Below, piece after piece: positions 37,990 through 48,174 of a DNA stretch of 64,000 nucleotides (position 1 is its first letter; each line of letters starts with the position of its first letter). The notes below the pieces were generated by a model. It did no database searches. It had not been told where the DNA came from and saw nothing but the letters and a program-made list of their open reading frames with translations. Made by a program: the position numbers and the translations under genes. The stretch spans positions 1,984,001 to 2,048,000 of the forward strand of contig JAEUWY010000001.1 in the NCBI GenBank assembly GCA_022059125.1. Direction: 5' to 3'. Source of the stretch: Corynespora cassiicola (taxonomy: Eukaryota; Ascomycota; Dothideomycetes; Pleosporales; Corynesporascaceae).

Positions 37990-39644
37990 TTTGCCGAGGG
38001 GGGTATGGATTATTCGGGGGGAGGGATAGCGGTGTTTCCTAACCGTAGGTAGGGAGAGCTTGGAGCTCGGGGGCTTTTTGGGGGGTTCTTGCTTGCTTGC
38101 GGCCGAGGCTCGTGGGGTTGCGGGTTAGGCTCCGGGTATGAGCGAGCGCGCGGGAAGGGTTGGAGATTGGGCCGTGAGAGGTGTGGTGTGCGTTTAGCGG
38201 CGCATTGTCTGGAGGGAGCGCGGAGGGAGGTGCTTTGCGAGCGGGCGTTGCGGGGTGAGGTGCGAATTGAAATGTGGATTGAATGATGGGCGGCGATCAT
38301 GGGCAAGGGTCTGGGATGCGCGGGGCTTGGCGGGATTCCGGATTGGGGATGGGGGCTGAGGTAGTAGGTACATTTGCTCGTGAGCTGGGAGTCATTCTCT
38401 TATCGCACAAGAAGCTCGAGCAATGGTGGGCATTTCAATTTGAATTTCTCTCGACGAATATTCTGCTATATCGCCTCCAAATATTTTGCAGTAGATCTGT
38501 TGACATCTACGCATGTCCTCCGCTTGTCGAGCACAACACTGTCACGTCACCTCGCAGACAGCATGAGATATATACCCTTCCGATCGTCCATCACAGATTC
38601 CGGTTACAAATTGACATTCTGTGAGAAGCAACTTGATATGTACGTCTTGTTGTTCGAACTGTCATGAAGAAAGCATTGCCAACAAGACTAGTCCACACAG
38701 CCAAACGGTCTGACCTTGGACTGGACTAAGGCCTCGGGGATGCGTGTGATGGTTTCTGGATTTTTTTTAGGGAAGATGCCTCTCCTCTTTTCTATGAAAA
38801 ACATAAGTATATCACCGTCTAATCGCTCACCAAACAGAAGTTTGCATTGGCAAAGTTTGGGGTAGGTGGTCAAGTGCAGCTATGCGGAGCGGCGGCAATG
38901 TTTACGGGCACCTGGCAGCGTCGTATCATCACAGAATCGGCTTGTTTACTACCTGGCTCAGCAACGGCTTATGTGTTCACTCTGGGATGTTAGTCCATAC
39001 ATGATTGAATTCCCAAACATCAACACTATCCTGATATGAGCGTCGCATACTTGATAAAACAGCAACAAAGCAAGAGTCATCCCGTCTAATCGCCCACATT
39101 AGCTCCCCTACAGGAGGCAACAGAGGCACAGTTGGTTGGCGGGCAAGAGCAGCTGTTGCCCCCAAGCCGATGCACCGGAAAGGGGTCGAGTTCCTTGATA
39201 GGCAAGCCGACACAGCGAACATGGGAGAGAGTGGGTTGATGCCGGGCTGGGCGAAACATCTGGGCGAACACATGGAGAAGCGACATAGGCGATTGACTCA
39301 TCGCCTGCGCGACACGAACAGGGCGAGAACCGGTAACGCGTCTCCTGGTTAAAGACAACCCTGAAGTTTTCACGTGCACGGATGCGGACGGGGAATGGGA
39401 GCAGGGACATGGTGGGTAAGGCAAATGACGTGGATGCCGTTTTCCTAATCGATAGCGGTTGCCGGGCAACGGCCGGCCGCAAACAGGATCAAAGCCTTCA
39501 TTCCTAGAACCCATCAACAAGGCTATCGAGTCGGCCAACCCAGACCTCCGGCTACTTAAGTTTGACTTTCGCGCTCTGATCTCCGTACTCCTCCGTACTT
39601 GCCGACACACTTGCATTCAAGTTTCAACCAGACCCACCGAAACA
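37990..39644. other. Divergent intergenic region of TRS33 and the Spo12-like gene
   Basis: About 1.65 kb. G-rich near TRS33, mixed elsewhere. No convincing gene. Frames at 39086-39616 on the minus strand have no start or family support. Confidence 0.4.
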
Positions 39645-40107
39645 ATGGCTGCCAACATCCTTGCCAACCGCGACACCAACACTCAGCTCAAGGCGAACCC
39701 TTCGCCCGAGAAGGCCAATGACAAGCTGAAGAGCCTCGAGTATCACCGTCAAGTCCTGGAGTCGCGCCTGAAGGGCGGTGAGCAGTAAGTTTGCCCAAAT
39801 GCTGCGCGCAACCGAAAAGGGAAAAAACAAAAAACCAACGCGTTATCCCTAGGACCCAGCAATATGTCTCTCCTTCAGACGAGATACAGTCGCCTGCTAC
39901 TCAGAAGCTCAACGCCTTCCGCAACAAGCACGCCATGAAAAAGTGAGTGTTTCCGTTTCCAGCCGATGCGCGCGCGACTGACTCGCATCCAGGTCCAAGC
40001 CGCAGACGCTCTTCAAGAAGACGAGCTCCAAAAACTTCGAGGCCGCTAAGGGCGCGCCCATGTTTGCCGACATTCCCAAGGAGGAGACGAAACCATCTGA
40101 GTCGTAG
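39645..40107 (+). CDS. Spo12-like cell-cycle protein
   Basis: Exons 39645-39784, 39853-39942 and 39993-40107 (introns 68 and 50 nt), 114 residues. The central motif SPATQKLNAFRNKH followed by KKSKPQTLF matches the Spo12 family core (SP-x-TQKL... KPQ-LF), small nuclear/nucleolar proteins of mitotic exit that act upstream of Cdc14 release in yeast. The N-terminal half (NDKLKSLEYHRQVLESRL) is helical. It was assigned from memory of the motif. Single-domain, no other targeting signal. Confidence 0.75.
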
Positions 40108-40649
40108 ACGGCAGATGGCTACGTTTTCCTCTTCTCGCAACCATCTATGGCGCAGGTACAGCCGGCCACAATGGATTGCTTTGCTTTCCCCGCTGATACC
40201 CATTCATTTTCATGACTACACTAGGGAATTGGACGGCAATGGGTCGTGGACTGCTTTCGGTGGGGGCTTGTGGAATCAGTCTCTTGGAGTTTAGGGAATG
40301 GTTTATGACTATTATGACTACCGGGTGTATGGATACCTCAATGAACACATCTGGATGAACAACTGCGAAGAATGTTGCGACTGTGACGCCCCGTCGTTTT
40401 TCGACATGTGCTCCTGTAGAGCCCACCAGCCTAATGCAGGCGACCCGCTCCACGATTGATTCTCCATATTGATTTGCACGGCTAGCTGGTTACAGAGGTA
40501 TTATCATGCAGCTGGAAGCTTATGTGGCGTTCACCGTTATGCGAACCATTTCCCATTGCCGTGGTGATGATCCACAGTGCGCTTTCGCGAGATCCTGCCA
40601 AGCCCCACATGTTCGCGTGCCCTCCAAGCTACACCTCCAACCTTTCCTC
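40108..40649. other. Intergenic, Spo12-like 3' flank to UreF promoter
   Basis: About 540 bases; the UreF frame is open upstream to 40506 but that extension lacks family character. Confidence 0.4.
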
Positions 40650-41586
40650 ATGAAGCTCTCCCCAGAAGACCACCAATCTCTCCAGGACGAGATTGCCGAC
40701 TTGGAGAAGCGTCTTCAAGATGCCAAAGCTCGGTTGAACCCTGGCGAGCCATCTGCGGCGGTTCCTACTCCAGCAAACGATGCAGGTCCGTTATCGCTAC
40801 CAGTCTACACGCCCATTGCTGATTCGCACCACAGCCCTCCATGCCTTGATTCTGCTATCCGACTCGGCGCTCCCGCTAGGTTCGTTCGCCTTCAGTAGCG
40901 GTCTTGAATCCTATCTTGCGCATCACAGGCCCTCTCCGCCGTCTGCATCGCAGTTCTCCTCGTTCCAAACATTCCTACGCCTGTCGCTATCTACGCTGGC
41001 GAGCACCTCGCTGCCATATGTGCTGGCGGGATACCGATATCCCGAAGATGTGGAGACTCTGGATAATGATTTTGATGCGAGTACACCGTGCACAGTTGCG
41101 CGACGGGCAAGCATTGCTCAAGGACGTGCTCTGCTCACCGTCTGGGACCGCAGCTTCAAGTCGCAGCATGTGAGCCCGCATGCAGCTTCCGATAAGAGCA
41201 AACCGGAGCAGCAGGCAAAGAAGTCTGCCATAGAAGCTCTGACTACCTTCTCGATGGCCCTGCGCACACCAGGTCACATAAATGCTCACCTCGCCCCACT
41301 GTGGGGCCTGGTCACCAATGTCCTCTCCGTACCACTGCACGACTCTGCCTATCTCTTCCTGTTCTCGCACGCCCGGACCGTTATCAGTGCTGCCGTTCGT
41401 GCGAGCGTAATGGGCCCGTATCAGGCGCAGGCGGTCCTCGCCAGCTCCGAGCTTCAGGATAGGATTCGAGGCCTGATAGAGGAAGGTTGGGATCGCAAGG
41501 TAGAGGACGCGGGGCAGACCGTCCCTGTGATGGATCTCTGGGTGGGACGGCACGAGAAACTCTACAGTCGAATCTTCAATTCATAA
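40650..41586 (+). CDS. Urease accessory protein UreF
   Basis: Exons 40650-40785 and 40835-41586 (intron 49 nt), 295 residues. UreF helps UreD and UreG deliver nickel to the urease active site. The diagnostic start of the domain, ILLSDSALPLGSFAFSSGLE, follows the junction (NDA|ALHALILL). Further UreF features are the all-helical body and PLHDSAYLFLFSHARTVISAAVRAS with GPYQAQAVL. The N-terminal 45 residues are a helical, charged extension (DEIADLEKRLQDAKARL) likely fungal specific. There is no urease or other accessory gene in this window, as usual in fungi. Confidence 0.92.
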
Positions 41587-42032
41587 GACTTCCGACAAAA
41601 AACATCTGCCCAGACTCAGATGCTATATGAAAACGTGTAACTTTTACATGCGACATAGCGTTCGACGCCGGTATTAAACACAGCACGACCAAGCAACTGG
41701 GTTTTGGGGCATTTTGGACGAAGCCACCTGCAACAATGAGAACACAAGAGCCATTCCAAGGTCAGCAAACAAGGTAGGCGCCCGGGGCAATGTGGCTGTA
41801 CTAACGACTGCCACTCACCTCGCTTGTCCAACCAGCCATTTGTTGTAACCCCCGTGCGAAGTTCACTCGCGGAGCTCATCCAGTCGCGTTTCCGAGTGAC
41901 CGCGGCACAGGAGCCCCGAAACCCCGACTGACATTGCAAGGCAACAACCACGCAGCAAACACCTCGAAATCCGGCATGCTTCATTATCTCCTAACCTCTC
42001 TCTTCCTGGAGTTGAGTTTGACACGAATTATC
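41587..42032. other. Intergenic, UreF 3' flank and SGNH hydrolase promoter
   Basis: About 450 bases, no gene seen. The SGNH frame is open upstream, including an ATG at 41976. Confidence 0.4.
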
Positions 42033-43202
42033 ATGCTTTCCCTTCATCTTATGGCACTACTTTTGGCTCTTGGCTCTGCTGACCAAGTCCCTTTAAAACC
42101 TACGACTGCATTCTCGTGGGTCCGCCGGTTTGCTTCGATCGGCGATTCATACTCGGCCGGTCTAGGTGCTGGTGAGCGTATCGACTGGTCTTGCTCCCGA
42201 TACGCCCAGTCGTATCCAAATATCCTGCATACATCCCTCCTTGGTCACAACGAGGAGCGAAAGCACCAATTTTTGGCGTGTTCTGGAGCCACCAGCACGG
42301 AAATCCTCGAGAAACAAGTCAGCGCCCTCGATGATGGCATCGATCTCTTGACTGTATCTGCAGGTGGAAACGATATTGGCCTTACGCCGATCCTCAGCGA
42401 TTGCATCTACCAGTTCTACATGGCTGGAGAGGACCAGTGCGAGAAGTCCATGGAGGCTGCTCGTAAGAACATCGCCGATGACACTCAACTGTACAAGAAC
42501 ATGACCAAGCTCATCCAAGCGGCGATGCCAAAAATGAACCAAACCAACAGCATCATCTACGTCACAGGATATGCTGGCTTCTTTGGAGTAGATGACGATC
42601 TCTGCGACCACATCTCCTGGGCTGTGTGGAAGGACATCGAATCCACGAGGCAGTACCTCAAACTCGAAATGCGCAAAGCACTCAATGACATGGTGCGATC
42701 CGTCAATGATGTGCTGCGACGAGCGACCGAAAATGCTGGGCATAACGTCCGTTTCATCGACTACGACTCTCACATACAAATGATGCAAGGCAGATATTGC
42801 GAGTCTGGCGTTGAGGAGCCTGCCCCTAACCGTAGGGGATTGAGCTTCTACGAATGGAACACTGTCGACTCGGGTGAAAACAGCACTGAGCTCCAAGATC
42901 GCACTGGTGGCGACGTGCCTAGAGGCTCTTTCGAGAGCGGCATCGCTGAGAGAATCAACAAGACGCTGCAAGAACATCCCGATTGGGAGTTTGACCCGGA
43001 CAAGGGCTTTGTGAACAAGAGCGAAGCAGTCGGAGCCGAAGGTCTCGTTGATGATACCATCCATTGGCTTTTGCCAGATTCTTGGAAGCGAGTATTCCAT
43101 ATGAGGCCAGAAGGCCATGAGCTCGTCGCACGCTTATTGCTGGACGATTTGTTAGCAAAAGGACCAGGCGCTGCTCGGACATCGGAGACGATGGAACTGT
43201 GA
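42033..43202 (+). CDS. Secreted SGNH/GDSL hydrolase
   Basis: Single exon, 389 residues from MLSLHLMALLLALGSADQ, a good signal peptide; an upstream ATG at 41976 would add 19 residues. Motifs in order: block I ASIGDSYSAGLGAG (nucleophile Ser), block III TVSAGGNDIGL (oxyanion Gly/Asn) and block V RPEGHELVA (catalytic His). The GDSYSAG-type family includes fungal and actinobacterial lipases and esterases. Predicted N-glycosylation sites such as NKSE and NMTK fit secretion. The substrate is unknown; distinct from the CE16-type enzyme at 12392. Confidence 0.85.
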   Translation: MLSLHLMALLLALGSADQVPLKPTTAFSWVRRFASIGDSYSAGLGAGERIDWSCSRYAQSYPNILHTSLLGHNEERKHQFLACSGATSTEILEKQVSALDDGIDLLTVSAGGNDIGLTPILSDCIYQFYMAGEDQCEKSMEAARKNIADDTQLYKNMTKLIQAAMPKMNQTNSIIYVTGYAGFFGVDDDLCDHISWAVWKDIESTRQYLKLEMRKALNDMVRSVNDVLRRATENAGHNVRFIDYDSHIQMMQGRYCESGVEEPAPNRRGLSFYEWNTVDSGENSTELQDRTGGDVPRGSFESGIAERINKTLQEHPDWEFDPDKGFVNKSEAVGAEGLVDDTIHWLLPDSWKRVFHMRPEGHELVARLLLDDLLAKGPGAARTSETMEL

Positions 43203-43475
43203 GCACATGGGTCTGACGTAATATGAATTGTTGAGAGGGCGTTCCGTAAGTCACTTTACCGCCCTTTTGGGGGGATTTTCTAATCCTTGGTGCTTCTACT
43301 TCTATGGGCGGTCTTTCCCATTCAAGCATTCGGTACCATTTCCTATAAGCCATTCTGAGTCAACACCTATACTACCCAGCACAAATATCCCGTTTCACCA
43401 TTCCATTTCTTTGCTCCGTCACTCCGTTTGTCGTTATTTCTCCTGGCCCCTCGAATCCGGTCTGCTCCATCGAAA

Positions 43476-44201
43476 ATGCCTAAACGCAAAGGTCATCCCA
43501 CTGGTCGCTGCAAAACTGCCATGGTCGAATCAGACACAATTTTCTTCTACCTCCCTAATGAATCCCCTTATGGTGTTTTTTGTCAATGGCATCCGTCTTC
43601 CATCATGGTTCCCACGTCATCGCTTCAGTTTTTGACCGAACCATCGTCTGCCACTTTGTCTGCGCATGGGGCATTCATCGCTTTCTCCTGCGTCGAGCAG
43701 TGCTACATGTTTTGCAAGGCCCTCTACTTTTCCGACGCAGAGTCATGCGCCCGCATTCTCAGCACGCCTGATCCAAAGGAACAGAAGAAGGTGGGACAGA
43801 GGGTGAAGGGCTTCAACGACTTCAAGTGGGCTAGAGTGAAAAGCAGGGCTGCACGTGTGGGCAACTGGTACAAGTTTACACAAAATGAGCGCATGAGGCA
43901 AGTCTTGCTTGAGACTGGGCATCGTGAGCTTGCCGAGGCGAGTCGTAGGGATAAGGTATGGGGCATAGGGTTCAACGCGCAGGAGGCGGAGGTTTATAGG
44001 GCAGAGTGGGGAGAGAATCTGTTGGGGAAGGCGTTGATGAAGGTCCGGGGGCGATTGAGATTGAGAGAAGCCATGGGCAAAGAGGCAGGGGAACATGTGG
44101 TGGACTGGGATTGGGATGGTGCTGAGGAAGACGAAGAGGATGAAGTTGGAGTTATGGAAAAGACGAAGCCTCAAGATACTACTGCGGACATTGGCGATTG
44201 A
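43476..44201 (+). CDS. NADAR/YbiA-like N-glycosidase domain protein (DUF1768)
   Basis: Single exon, 241 residues, starting MPKRKGHPTGRC. The NADAR fold is shown by SPYGVFCQWHPS, FSCVEQCYMFCKALYFSD, ILSTPDPKEQKKVGQRVKGF, KFTQNERMRQVLLETGHREL and the signature KVWGIGFNAQEA...NLLGKALMKVRGRLR. In bacteria and plants this domain cleaves the N-glycosidic bond of riboflavin-pathway intermediates; related forms reverse ADP-ribosylation. The catalytic Glu is likely that of CVEQ. The C-terminus is acidic (EEDEEDEVG). Fungal role not established. Confidence 0.85.
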   Translation: MPKRKGHPTGRCKTAMVESDTIFFYLPNESPYGVFCQWHPSSIMVPTSSLQFLTEPSSATLSAHGAFIAFSCVEQCYMFCKALYFSDAESCARILSTPDPKEQKKVGQRVKGFNDFKWARVKSRAARVGNWYKFTQNERMRQVLLETGHRELAEASRRDKVWGIGFNAQEAEVYRAEWGENLLGKALMKVRGRLRLREAMGKEAGEHVVDWDWDGAEEDEEDEVGVMEKTKPQDTTADIGD

Positions 44202-45068
44202 TCAGCCTGATACAGTGTGGAACATGCAAGCAATGTTTTAACGATCATTTCGCTCTAAGAATTGGGCTTGTGATGGCTTGTTAGGACATTAGGGCAGCCT
44301 CCTTGGATGCATATATTGGTTTGTCTTGGCTGGTAGCCTACTGCGCCCGAAGGATTCGATCTGTCATTAGTGCAGGACGGCCGAATGATGCAATGCATGA
44401 AGCCAAAGGCCACCTCCAAAGAGCCTACAAAACACAGCATAGTTGTTCTGTAGCACAATTCCCTGGGTCCTTGGGCATTTGAGCTGCTGCATATGCACGT
44501 TGATGCCGTGTTGGTGCCGTGTAGACACCGTGGGAGCCAAGCGCAGAGGGTCCAGAAAGTCTGAAAGACACCACAGCAGGTGTGGAAGCATGCCGCGACT
44601 GCTCGAGACCCTTTATGCAAGTCTGCCACTGTCAGCCCTCTTTGTCGCGGCCGAGAATGACTGCTTGGCTGCTTTGTCTTGATGCTGCGCGTAGCGCCGT
44701 TGGCCATGTTCGCTTCTCCCCACACACCACTTCGCAGGAACCTTCACGAATGACGCACGCGCGTGGCCAGCGTCGCGCTCTCGACCCCGTCTCATCATCC
44801 AGAAACGAGGCCCTCCCCCAGCCGTTCACGACGGATGCATGTGGTAGGAAAGCCGACGGCGAGAATTTCCATGTCGTCTGACACAATGCGGGCCCTACCC
44901 GAGGTCACGAGCCGCCGTTTTCAAGCTCGGACATGGCACCAAGCATCCTATATACAATGATCTCCACGCCGCCTCCACAGCCTCCCCGCAATGACCATTC
45001 CTTCTTTCCCCTCATTCTGGAGAGGCCTGAAGTGAGTTGCAGAACCGAACAATCACATCACCGCCGCC
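44202..45068. other. Intergenic, NADAR 3' flank and GH31 promoter
   Basis: About 870 bases; no gene seen. A TATA-like tatata lies near 44949-44954, about 115 bases before the GH31 ATG. Confidence 0.4.
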
Positions 45069-47564
45069 ATGTCAAAACCTGCGCGCTACGACTTCAAGAC
45101 GCGTCCCGTCGCCCACCCCGAGGCCATTGTCGTCGGTGAGAAGTACCGATTCACCGTCCTGACCGATGGTCTGCTGCGCATGGAGTGGGCCGAGGACGGC
45201 AAGTTCGAGGACCGCGCGTCGACCTTTGCCATCAACCGCAAGCTGGCCGTACCAGACTTTTACGTTTGGGACAAGGGCACCACCCTCGAGATTGTCACCA
45301 AGCGATTCCACGTAATATACAACAAGCAAAAGTTCAGCAAAGAGGGCCTTGTCATCCAGTTGAAGGGCAACGTCCAGGCCAAGTGGCCTTATGGCGAACA
45401 ATGGAGCAACCTGGGCGGAACCGCACGCACGCTGGACAGAGCGGATGGCCGTATTCCCTTGGAACCGGGAGTGCTGTCCCGCGACGGCGTCGCCCTCATT
45501 GACGACAGCAAGTCCATGCTTTTCGATTCGGAGGGGTGGATTGCGCCGCGCAGATCGCTGGAGAAGAACGAGCGTAGCGACGAGTACGTTTTCGTGTATG
45601 GACACGATTACAAGGACGCTCTTCGGGCTTATTACGCCTTGTCCGGCGGGCAGCCTCTACTGCCCCGATGGGCCATGGGCAACTGGTGGAGTCGCTACCA
45701 TGCGTACGACGAGAAGGAGTACCTTGAACTCCACGACCATTTCGCCCGCGACAATGTACCCATGAACGTGGCTGTGATCGACATGGATTGGCATCTGGTC
45801 TGGAATCTGCCCAACGGCATGAATGGTTGGACGGGCTATACCTGGAATAAGGAATTATTCCCCGACCCGGATGCGTTCATGAAGAAGCTGCACGACCGCG
45901 GTATGAAAGTAACGCTGAACCTGCATCCTGCCGACGGCATCCGGTTCCACGAGGACCAGTATGAGGAAGTTGCGCGCTTCATGGGTATCGACCCGGCGAC
46001 CAAGCAGCCTGCCAATTTCGATTGCACCGACAAGAAGTTCATGGACGCTTACTTCGATATTGTACACCACGAGCACGAAGCCCGCGGCGTCGACTTTTGG
46101 TGGGTGGATTGGCAGCAGGGACGCGATTCGAAGATTCCTGGCGTTGATCCTCTCTGGGTCCTCAACCACTTCCACTTCCTCGATATCGGCAGGGGAACCC
46201 AACGTCCTATTATATTCTCTCGCTTTGCTGGCCCTGGATCGCAGCGTTACCAGATTGGTTTCTCTGGAGATACCTTCATCACCTGGAATTCCCTAGATTT
46301 CCAGCCCGAGTTCACGGCAACGGCTTCAAACATCGGATACGGGTGGTGGAGCCACGACATTGGTGGTCACACGTATGGCTACAAGGATGACGAGCTGGCT
46401 ACTCGTTGGTACCAGCTGGGCTGCTTCTCTCCCATTCTCCGCCTCCACTCTGACTTGAACCCCTTTAACACTAGAGAGCCCTGGAGGTTCAATGATGAAG
46501 CTTGCAAGATTATGGAAGATACTCTTCGGTACCGTCACCGACTGATCCCATATCTCTACACTATGAACGCGCGCTCGGCATCAGCAGATGAGCCCATTGT
46601 ACAACCGCTCTACTGGGATTACCCCGAGAGAGACGAAGCGTACGAATACAAAAATTCGTTCCGATTCGGTACCGAGTTGATTGTGTCGCCCATTACAAAA
46701 CCCAGGGACTCGGCTTCCCACTGTGGCGTTTCCACAGCCTGGCTACCACCACAGCGGTTCGTGGACATATTCAACGGGGTCGTGTACGATGGAGACCGTG
46801 TGCTCAACTTCCACCGAACATTGGACAAGACTCCTGTCCTTGCTCCAGAGGGTGCTATTGTTCCTCTTGATGCACTGTGGCGTCCAATTACTGGCTCTCC
46901 CAATCCCACAGGCCTCGAGGTTCTACTCGTCGTCGGTGCAGACGGCTCATTCAACTTGGTAGAGGATGATGGCACCGGAAAGGATGTGGATGACGGCGAT
47001 TTCAAGATGATCGATGCAGACGATCTTGAGACTGAATCTGAGAATGTCCGCTTCAGCTACACGCCTATTACCTACAAGCAGGCCACTGGTGTCATCAAGA
47101 TTGGTCCCACCCACCCCGTCGATCCGTCGATCCCCAAGGCAAGAGATTGGAAGATTAGACTGATTTCACATACTCCCAGCGACACCTCCGAGATACGCTG
47201 CGTGACCACCTCTGCCAGGAAGGCCAAGTCTGTCAAGTACACCGCCGAGGCCGTCGAAAATGGCACACTCATCACTATTGGATCTGTTTCAGTGACCGAC
47301 TCGGTCATTGTCGAGTTAGGTGCAAGCCCCCAACTCGATGTCCTCGACCCGAACACTATGATCTGGAACATCCTTGATGCCGCTTCCATGAACAACTACA
47401 AGAAGTGGGACATTTGGAACATTGTGAACAACGGCTCGCTGCCCTTGATTGAAAAAGTGCGCAGACTACAGGACTTGAGCGATCTCAAGCGCGAGGTGCT
47501 AGATGCGCTTTTGGAGCTCTTGCTTGCGGATTCAAGGTATGGGTCGACGTCGTCTGAGTTTTGA
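45069..47564 (+). CDS. GH31 alpha-glucosidase-like glycoside hydrolase, intracellular
   Basis: Single exon, 831 residues. N-terminal beta domain (about 1-190) then the (beta/alpha)8 barrel: LPRWAMGNWWSRYHAYDEKE, NVAVIDMDWHLV, WTGYTWNKELFPDP and NLHPADGIRFHEDQYEEVA. The nucleophile is Asp347 in GVDFWWVDWQQG, and the acid/base is Asp401 in QIGFSGDTFITWNSL. GGHTYGYKDDELATRWYQLG and FSPILRLHS follow. A C-terminal beta domain and a helical tail (YKKWDIWNIVNNG) end the protein. There is no signal peptide, so it should act in the cytosol on imported or internal alpha-glucosides, or be close to bacterial-type GH31s with a WWVDWQQG motif. Exact specificity is not determined by sequence. Confidence 0.92.
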   Translation: MSKPARYDFKTRPVAHPEAIVVGEKYRFTVLTDGLLRMEWAEDGKFEDRASTFAINRKLAVPDFYVWDKGTTLEIVTKRFHVIYNKQKFSKEGLVIQLKGNVQAKWPYGEQWSNLGGTARTLDRADGRIPLEPGVLSRDGVALIDDSKSMLFDSEGWIAPRRSLEKNERSDEYVFVYGHDYKDALRAYYALSGGQPLLPRWAMGNWWSRYHAYDEKEYLELHDHFARDNVPMNVAVIDMDWHLVWNLPNGMNGWTGYTWNKELFPDPDAFMKKLHDRGMKVTLNLHPADGIRFHEDQYEEVARFMGIDPATKQPANFDCTDKKFMDAYFDIVHHEHEARGVDFWWVDWQQGRDSKIPGVDPLWVLNHFHFLDIGRGTQRPIIFSRFAGPGSQRYQIGFSGDTFITWNSLDFQPEFTATASNIGYGWWSHDIGGHTYGYKDDELATRWYQLGCFSPILRLHSDLNPFNTREPWRFNDEACKIMEDTLRYRHRLIPYLYTMNARSASADEPIVQPLYWDYPERDEAYEYKNSFRFGTELIVSPITKPRDSASHCGVSTAWLPPQRFVDIFNGVVYDGDRVLNFHRTLDKTPVLAPEGAIVPLDALWRPITGSPNPTGLEVLLVVGADGSFNLVEDDGTGKDVDDGDFKMIDADDLETESENVRFSYTPITYKQATGVIKIGPTHPVDPSIPKARDWKIRLISHTPSDTSEIRCVTTSARKAKSVKYTAEAVENGTLITIGSVSVTDSVIVELGASPQLDVLDPNTMIWNILDAASMNNYKKWDIWNIVNNGSLPLIEKVRRLQDLSDLKREVLDALLELLLADSRYGSTSSEF

Positions 47565-48174
47565 TTTTGCTGCCTTGAGCGCGATCATGATGTTGATTGA
47601 TGAGTATTTGCATGCATCGCGGGGACGTATTGGGTAAGATGTGCTAAGATACAAAGAGGATGTGTAGACTGCATTGCGATGGGACATTCGTTTGGCGCTT
47701 TTCTGGGTCCGTGGTATATTATGATGAATGAACAGAATTACGAAAGGTTGCTGTGCGTTGAGGCAGGGTACTTGATCGCCGTTTGTTGTATGGTGAGCCT
47801 GCTACTAGATGCTTTATTTGCCTGAGAATCACACTGAACGGTGTGGCTGTGGAGCATTTGGGACTCCACATCTAGTAGAGTTTCGCCAAGACCCCGCCAC
47901 CAAACCGCAACTCAACTTTTCCTTTCCTGAACCATACATGATTCAACGACGCAACCTAGCTTGGTGATTCCGTAAACCTAACGCCAGCTTCTGTATCACC
48001 GATCATGTCTCCCTGTTGTTAACAAAAAAACGTACTACCCGGCCAAATCTCCTTCCCAGCCCCTCCACATTCAGACCAGGAACAATTCTCGGAGAGCGAA
48101 CGCAAAATCACCTCACATTACCCTCATCCCCACCATCCTTCCTCCCATAGATATTTCCCCCAAAAAAAACCATC
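47565..48174. other. Intergenic, GH31 3' flank and RIT1 promoter
   Basis: About 610 bases. C-rich just before RIT1 (48050-48170). No gene seen. Confidence 0.4.
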
